A stretch of 64,000 nt of DNA, from assembly GCA_024195265.1 (NCBI GenBank), contig JAJLRJ010000005.1, positions 46,052,515-46,116,514 of the forward strand, given 5' to 3'. Position 1 is the first letter of the stretch, and every line of letters begins with the position of its first letter. Shown in pieces: positions 58,967 to 64,000 of the stretch. The position numbers and the translations under genes were made by a program. The notes under the pieces are model-generated. The model was not told where the DNA came from and did no database searches. It worked only from the letters and a program-made list of their open reading frames with translations. This DNA is from Dendrophyllia cribrosa (Eukaryota; Cnidaria; Anthozoa; Scleractinia; Dendrophylliidae).

Positions 58967-61900
58967 TCAAATTGTGAGTGTTGTCTTGTTTAGATGCACG
59001 CCGTAGATCTGGTGGTCTTTGCTTCGAAGCATGTCCATCCCGTGTTTGTAGACTTCCTTTTTAAAGAGAGCGTCTTTGTAGTTCTGGTGTAGGATTTCAT
59101 TCTTTGTCACCACTTTAGTTGTGCCCTTTGCCTTTTTAATGGCGTGCGTCGTGTCTAACTGAATAGAGTACATCTTCGAGTGCAAGCACACAACCTCAGA
59201 GATTGGCACACCAGCACACTCGTCCTTCATTTTCCCGATGACCTTCTTGTTCTTTTGACTGTGAAAGAAGTGGTCCTTTGGGAAGTCGCTCGTGTCGTAG
59301 AAGTTGATGTCGTTCTTCATGTCATGGTAGACATCCTTTGCCTTGATCTCTAGAAGCAGGGAATCTGTGTCGGTAAAGAGAAGTTGACATTCCGAGCTGT
59401 ATCTCATATCCAGGTGGAAGTAATAGAAGTCGTACATCAAAGTCTTGCTTAGATCCAGCACACACATGCCTGTGTAGACCGGCCTTTTCAGTTCGATCTT
59501 GGCTTTGTGCATCTGGACGCCAGCAAGACTCCCTCCGAAGATTGATGCTCTTGCGTAAAGCGGGTTGGCTATTAGCTTCCTCAGCTTGTCTGTCTCGTCT
59601 GCTCGAACAAGCCTTACATCGGTACGATTTCTGAGGTTCTCCATCATCTTGCCGAAGACTGAGTTGTTCATGAGCTTGAAGAAGTTCTTTTCAAACTCTG
59701 ATGTGGCTTGCTTTCTGAGCTCTGTGTTCAGTCTGATATAGGGCTCCATCCAAGCCTTCTGGTCGAAACCCAGCACCTTGTGCACCTTCTTCCGCTTCAT
59801 CCCGAGCTTGAGATACTGCTGGAGATTTCGGTAGTGAAGGACATAGTTGTGCTTGTCTTTCAAGGTGAGGAGTAGCTTTTCAGTCCTATCCTTCCTTTCT
59901 TTTCAGTCCTGTCCTTCCTTTCTTTTGGTATGGCGACATCCACTCGCTTGGAACTTGTGACTTCTCTGGGCGAGAGGGTAAGAGTTGTGCTTGTCATGAA
60001 GCTCTTGTGGGTACTCCAAGTCCACCTCGAGAATGAAGCCTCGCTTTCTGTTTGGTGTCCACTTCATGATCTGCCCTTCCGTTGGCATAGTTCGGACCCA
60101 CCTGAAATTACCAACAGGAAGCGGCTGACTCATGGCCCAACCGTAGAGATTATTTGCATCGAGGTAAAGGATGTAGACTGTCTCTTTCTCTGGGTTGTAG
60201 TCGCTGAGGTATGGATTGTTCACCTTACTGTAGCGCTTCATCTCTGTGGAAATGCCGCCTCTCATTCTCTTTTCGACGAAGAGATGAATGTTGCAGTCGG
60301 TCAGAAGTTCGATGTTCGTGTATTTCAACGCATCCCAACTCAAGCCTGGACTGGTGTAGTAGTGTGCCGGGTCTAAGTCGTAGTTTTTGAGGCATGTTTT
60401 CCTAAAGTTCTCATACACATCTGCAAGGAGCAAGACATCTGTTAGCAGATAAAGATCGTGATACTCTCCGAGATTCTTGCATCCGAAGGCATCCCACACT
60501 CGTTGAGCGTGCTCATAGTCTTCATCTTTGATGTGCTCCTTTTTGAGCTTACTGTTAGGGCCTCTTTTGGGGTTCTGGTTTGTTTGATGCGACAAGGCTG
60601 TCTAGGCTTGCTTGCATGAACTGACAACTGTCTATGAACCTCAGCTTGCCTAGGGAGAAAGAGATATACTTCTCCATGTTCGTGGGAATGCATTTCAAAT
60701 CAGAAGCGACCTCTGCGATTTGCTGCATCAGGTGGTGAGTGTCATAGCCTTTCAGGTTATGAAAGACAACTGGGATGATGTTTTTTTGGGGGTTGATTCT
60801 GAAAATACTTCTGTTGCAAGAGTTGTGGGCAGCACCGTGGTATTTGCCTGAAATATGACAATCGTCTCTTACTGCGTCTCTATAACATGCACGTAATAGA
60901 GGCTCGCCGCAGAAGAAACAGTAGTCATCAATCTTATCGTCGGGCTTTGGCAATCTTGGGTGCCACTTGTCGATGATATAATTGCCCTCATTGTCTTGTG
61001 TAGTGAGTTTAAGGACTTTGGAGTAACATCTGTTTGTACTCCTGTGTATCTGGCCGCAGTACTTTCCTGTGGTTGGATCGAAGAATTCTATCTCGTCTCT
61101 TACATAATGCCGGAATAGATCCTTGTGGCAAATGTTGCATTTGTCAGCTGTGTTGAAGTCTTTCCAGACTTCCTTCGTCATTTGTAATGGAGCCTCGTGC
61201 TTGAGGGCTTCCGTGATTTCATTCTCCACTCTAAGAAGGGCGGTCAAAAACTCTCGTACAGAGTTCTTGCCTCTATAGAGGAATGGCTTGCCTGACGCGC
61301 CATCCGATCTGACAACAACAAAGCTAAAGCCGCAGGGCTTGTGAACATCGGTCTTAGTGGTGCTGCTTTGTTCAGGGGATGGCTCACAGGTGTCAATCTT
61401 CTGGATAAGGCTCTCACAGTTAGCGTAAATTATGAACGGTGCCTTCATCTGGTTTTGAAAGTTTTCAAAGCGAAGAATGTGTTTGCCTTTCTTTGGCATC
61501 TTGACTCTGACTGCGCGGCCCGTGGCTCCTTTGCAGTAGATGAGATGGTCTTTGAGAACTCTATCTGATGAAAAGTCTTGCAGACATCTCTTACATAAGT
61601 GAACCTGGTTGTCTGTGGCGTGTTGTTCACGAAGAAGCCTGCTTAAACTCTTGATGTAGCAGTAGAGGTTACTTTATTCGTTGGTGATGAGCATTACATT
61701 GACCCGTGGGATTTCCTGGGCTTCCATATCGCTGACATGGTATATCACTGCTCTTCCATTTTGGCAGCCAAAGACATTGATTGCAATGTTGTTCAGCTTC
61801 TCGACCTTCGGTATTTCCTGCAAAGGCATTGGGAAGGTAATGCCTGTGAAGTCCAAGCGATCGTTTGTTGGATAATTACTTGGTCTATATGAATGCACCA

Positions 61901-62398
61901 CATCTATAGTTGGAAAAAGTGCAGCTCTCAAAGCCCAACACAAACAAGCATGATCTCTGTTTCTGATGTTCACAATGGCTTGTTTGGCTTTGAGCTTTGG
62001 AGGAAGAGGGATGTATGAACCGCCTCTTATTGGCACGTCTCTCGCAAAGTCGAGAAAAACGTTCAAAATCCTGTCAACAACCCATCCTGAGTCTTTATCT
62101 ACCCAAAGAGAGATTAGCTCTCTATTATTATTACATGTAATTGTGCAGCATTAAGTTTTCCTACGATTAGTCTGGGATCAAAGCTGCTAATGAGCATTTG
62201 CACGTCCTGTTTAAAGAAGAAGTTAGTATATTCAGCGCCTTTATTTGTATCTTTTCTAAGCCTAACACGCATAGTGTAGCCAACCCTAACTGGGCCTAAG
62301 CGATTAACTTCTAATCTAATTACTCTAAGAATCTCAGGCTCGATCAGCTTGTGAAACAAAGTTAGATCCTTCACGTAGTTTTTATCTGGAACGGTCAT
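58967..62398 (-). pseudogene. Protein-primed family B DNA polymerase of A, broken
   Basis: Minus strand. N-terminal part from 62398 (MTVPDKNYVKDLTLFHKLIE), then GGSYIPLPPKL, a CxxC finger (HLCKRCLQDF), Exo I region, HNH/EndoVII-like cysteines, Exo II HNLKGYDTHHL, Exo III YLLTDVLLLADVY, motif A DANNLYGWAM, motif B NNSVFGK, motif C FTDTDSL. Breaks: stops near 62110 and 61675, a frame change with a deletion of about 50 residues near 60570, and a 23-bp tandem duplication at about 59881-59926. The Exo I aspartate is replaced (IYANCESL against YADFEAI in B). Confidence 0.9.
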
Positions 62399-62454
62399 CT
62401 TAAAACTGATCAGACAATTTCTAAAACCGCGATTCTGTTGTATAAGAGCGAGGT

Positions 62455-62639
62455 GTTCCAGTAGTATATATTTAAGGGGTATAGACTTCTTCAATTGGTG
62501 ATACCCAACTCCATTACAGTGTGTTAAATGCATCCGGCGACGCTTAAAACAAGGGTTAAAAGACAATCGCTAATCCAACAATAGTAGTATAGGGGATTAC
62601 TCCGCACTGTACCACCCCAAGGAAGGGTTAACTCCCCTA
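62455..62639. repeat. Right terminal inverted repeat and hairpin of element A
   Basis: The inner repeat (62455-62576) is the complement of 6504-6615. The hairpin-like end 62583-62639 begins (on the plus strand) AGTAGTATAGGGGATTAC and ends TTAACTCCCCTA. Read from outside inwards this is the reverse complement of the left end, and the outermost 7 bases are missing. Confidence 0.78.
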
Positions 62640-62737
62640 ATGTTTGGGCATTGTTTTTGCCCCCATGTGCACATCTCTGTCACTTTAAATCTGCGGTATC
62701 CCCCTGGGGTCTAGAGTAAAAGCCAACTTGACATGCT

Positions 62738-62856
62738 GGGCCGAGTTGTTCGAAGCCTAATTAGCACTAATCCTGGATTAACTGTCAACAGAACATGAGT
62801 TGTCATGGTAATTAACCCTGGATAAGCGCTATCGTCTTTTGAACAACTGAGCCCTA
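62738..62856. mobile_element. MITE-like inverted repeat in host intron
   Basis: GGGCCGAGTTGTTCGAAGCC with CTAATCCTGGATTAA faces TTAACCCTGGATAAGCGCTA and TTTTGAACAACTGAGCCC about 50 bp later. The type, inverted TTGTTC...GGATTAA ends, is one I associate with coral and anemone genomes. The rest of 62640-62965 shows a G-run at 62884-62899 and nothing else. Confidence 0.6.
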
Positions 62857-62965
62857 GTGCGTATTAAAATGTCTCAAGATGGGTGGGGGGGGGGGGGGTG
62901 TTTGACTGCAATTTGGGGAAGTGGTTTACACTGTAAGAACAGGTTATGAAATAATCAGCAATTAC

Positions 62966-63042
62966 CCTGAAAGGTTCTTCAGAACATGACTGAATTACAT
63001 CTGTTAGATGTGTGAGTTCCTCCAGCTGACTTCCACTCTTGC
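62966..63042 (-). CDS. Probable host exon right of the insertion
   Basis: On the minus strand a CAG acceptor and a donor AGG|GTAATT bound about 72-77 bp encoding SGSQLEELTHLTDVIQSCSE and EPFR, an acidic helix. It has the same strand and compatible phase as the exons at 5961-6104 and further left. I infer it is the preceding exon of the same gene. To its right (63043-64000) I see no further exon I can defend. Confidence 0.45.
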
Positions 63043-64000
63043 CTGCAGATACAAAATACCAAGTGAACTATACTCGCAATAAAATCACTGTGTAACTCTG
63101 TGTAACACCTTTCTATTACGGGCAGCTTACCTGAGGAAGTTTTTAGGTTCAGATGTAATAGAGAACCATAAAAGCTATCTCCAGGCAAAATTTTAGCTCA
63201 TGAAGTGTCGATTCAGATAAGATATACGAAATCATGTTGTTTAGTGCCAGACCAGGGTCCACATACTGTACTCTAAGTTGCTTCATTTCACAGAAACCGG
63301 GTTAAGTTCTGGCAGTTGTGAGCTATTAGACTTGTGCAGACTTACCTTACCTACATGTACCTCTATAAAATGGACACCTCCCATACAAAACAGGCAGATC
63401 TGTAAAAGATCTGTTTTGACAAAAACAAACTAAAGCTGCTGTTACACATAACAATTTTCCCTGCAACTTGTGTAGATCATTAAATTTTTTCTCTATTTTA
63501 GTGGTCATTTGAAAGTATGTTGTTCTTTCACTTTTGCGTCGCAAATGGTAGGATATGAAGACATGAAGAAGCAGCAGCATGATCTAAAATTAGTCTCCAA
63601 AACATCTGCAGATTCAACAGACTTATTGCAGATATTTTGCAGACATTCTGCAGCCACAATTTATGCAGATGATCTGCAGTTTGTTTATCAGTAGACTTTC
63701 TGCAGATCTGCTCGTTTCGCACGGGCTCAAAAATGCGGACACTTGGGTCTGTCCCTTTGGTGTCCGTATTAAACCTTTGACACCCAAGAGTGCCCAAAAT
63801 CAAAAGAAAAATCACAAATAATATATTTGTAAAATAAAAAACAAACAGTACCATGCAAAAGTGCTGCTGAAGAGGTTTCATTTGAATGGTCACTCCATAG
63901 GATTTCATCCACACATTCAAAAGTTAGAACTAGGTTACATGTCTCCATAATTATATTGTCTCTGGGAGTGAAAGGGTAAAGGAGGTTGGACTCTACACGA

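Larger units (their letters stand above)
6408..62639. mobile_element. Element A: old Polinton/Maverick, host to elements B and C
   Basis: The left end starts AGTAGTATAGGGG, the same end motif as B and C. An inner inverted repeat pairs 6504-6615 with 62455-62576 (for example TTTTAACCCTTGTTTTAAGCG on the left). The gene content is classical Polinton: integrase, protein-primed PolB, packaging ATPase, major capsid and penton-like proteins, plus a YqaJ exonuclease. Without B the element is about 16.2 kb. Almost every gene has a stop or frameshift, so it is the oldest of the three. The right end lacks the last few bases of the terminal motif and no clear 6-bp target duplication is visible. Confidence 0.88.

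Noticed and set aside
6408..62597. Same-orientation AGTAGTATAGGGG at both ends of A read as LTR-like direct repeats
   Set aside because: The inner repeats are inverted and the gene set is Polinton; the direct orientation concerns only the terminal palindrome and is better explained by flip/flop.
62702..62707. CCCTGG as the right target duplication of A (left flank 6402-6407)
   Set aside because: It lies about 60 bp outside the last recognisable element sequence and inside a C/G-rich run, so a chance match is likely.
63730..63790. GCGGACAC/GTGTCCGTATT inverted repeat in right flank
   Set aside because: Too short and without clear flanking duplication to be called an element.

Overview
The window is a stretch of metazoan genome, probably an anthozoan cnidarian. 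The evidence is spliced host exons with intronic minisatellites, an inverted-repeat MITE of a type I associate with corals, and Polinton genes of a coral-like kind. It is dominated by three Polinton/Maverick-type elements (endogenous adintovirus-like DNA viruses) nested one inside another. No bacterial operon, rRNA, tRNA or CRISPR array was seen. Host DNA lies at both ends. On the minus strand at least four phase-0 exons (2058-2246, 3847-4086, 4701-4907, 5961-6104) and a probable exon at about 62966-63042 flank the insertion, so the whole 56 kb sits inside an intron. || Element A (6408-62639; about 16 kb without its insertions) is the oldest and most decayed. It carries a YqaJ-type exonuclease, a VLTF3-like zinc ribbon remnant, a SLATT-like membrane protein, capsid genes, packaging ATPase, integrase and protein-primed PolB, nearly all broken. 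Its penton-like gene was split by element B (11101-51131; 17.3 kb without C), with an exact 6-bp target duplication AATCCT. The fibre gene of B was in turn split by element C (14342-37077), duplication TGTGTA. The zinc-finger gene of C was split by a 5.6-kb inverted-repeat DNA transposon D (14613-20221), which contains a 2603-bp tandem duplication. || B and C are AT-rich relatives with one gene set: VLTF3-like factor, two-TM protein, 133-aa protein, fibre, ATPase, 40-kDa protein (PPxY-bearing in C), penton, small basic protein, major capsid protein, core protein, adenain-like protease, DUF5679-like peptide, parvovirus-like PLA2, integrase with chromodomain, coiled coil, zinc finger and PolB. 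In B and C the block from VLTF3 to the zinc finger is inverted relative to PolB. The capsid module is highly diverged while the fibre gene is almost identical, which points to modular recombination. || The most novel signals follow. (1) In both B and C the integrase has no AUG and lies in the -1 frame of the PLA2 gene, behind an in-frame canonical slippery heptamer A_AAA_AAC and a stem-loop 5-6 nt downstream; this looks like programmed frameshifting making a PLA2-integrase fusion. (2) The protease is likewise AUG-less and -1 to the core gene. (3) The outermost 57-77 bp of every element end is an imperfect hairpin bounded by AGTAGT...ACTACT, and the two ends of A carry it in opposite (flip/flop) orientations. 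(4) A shared upstream module precedes the PolB, SAP-protein and zinc-finger genes. (5) A GC-rich multi-hairpin block in A (9573-9834) is unexplained.
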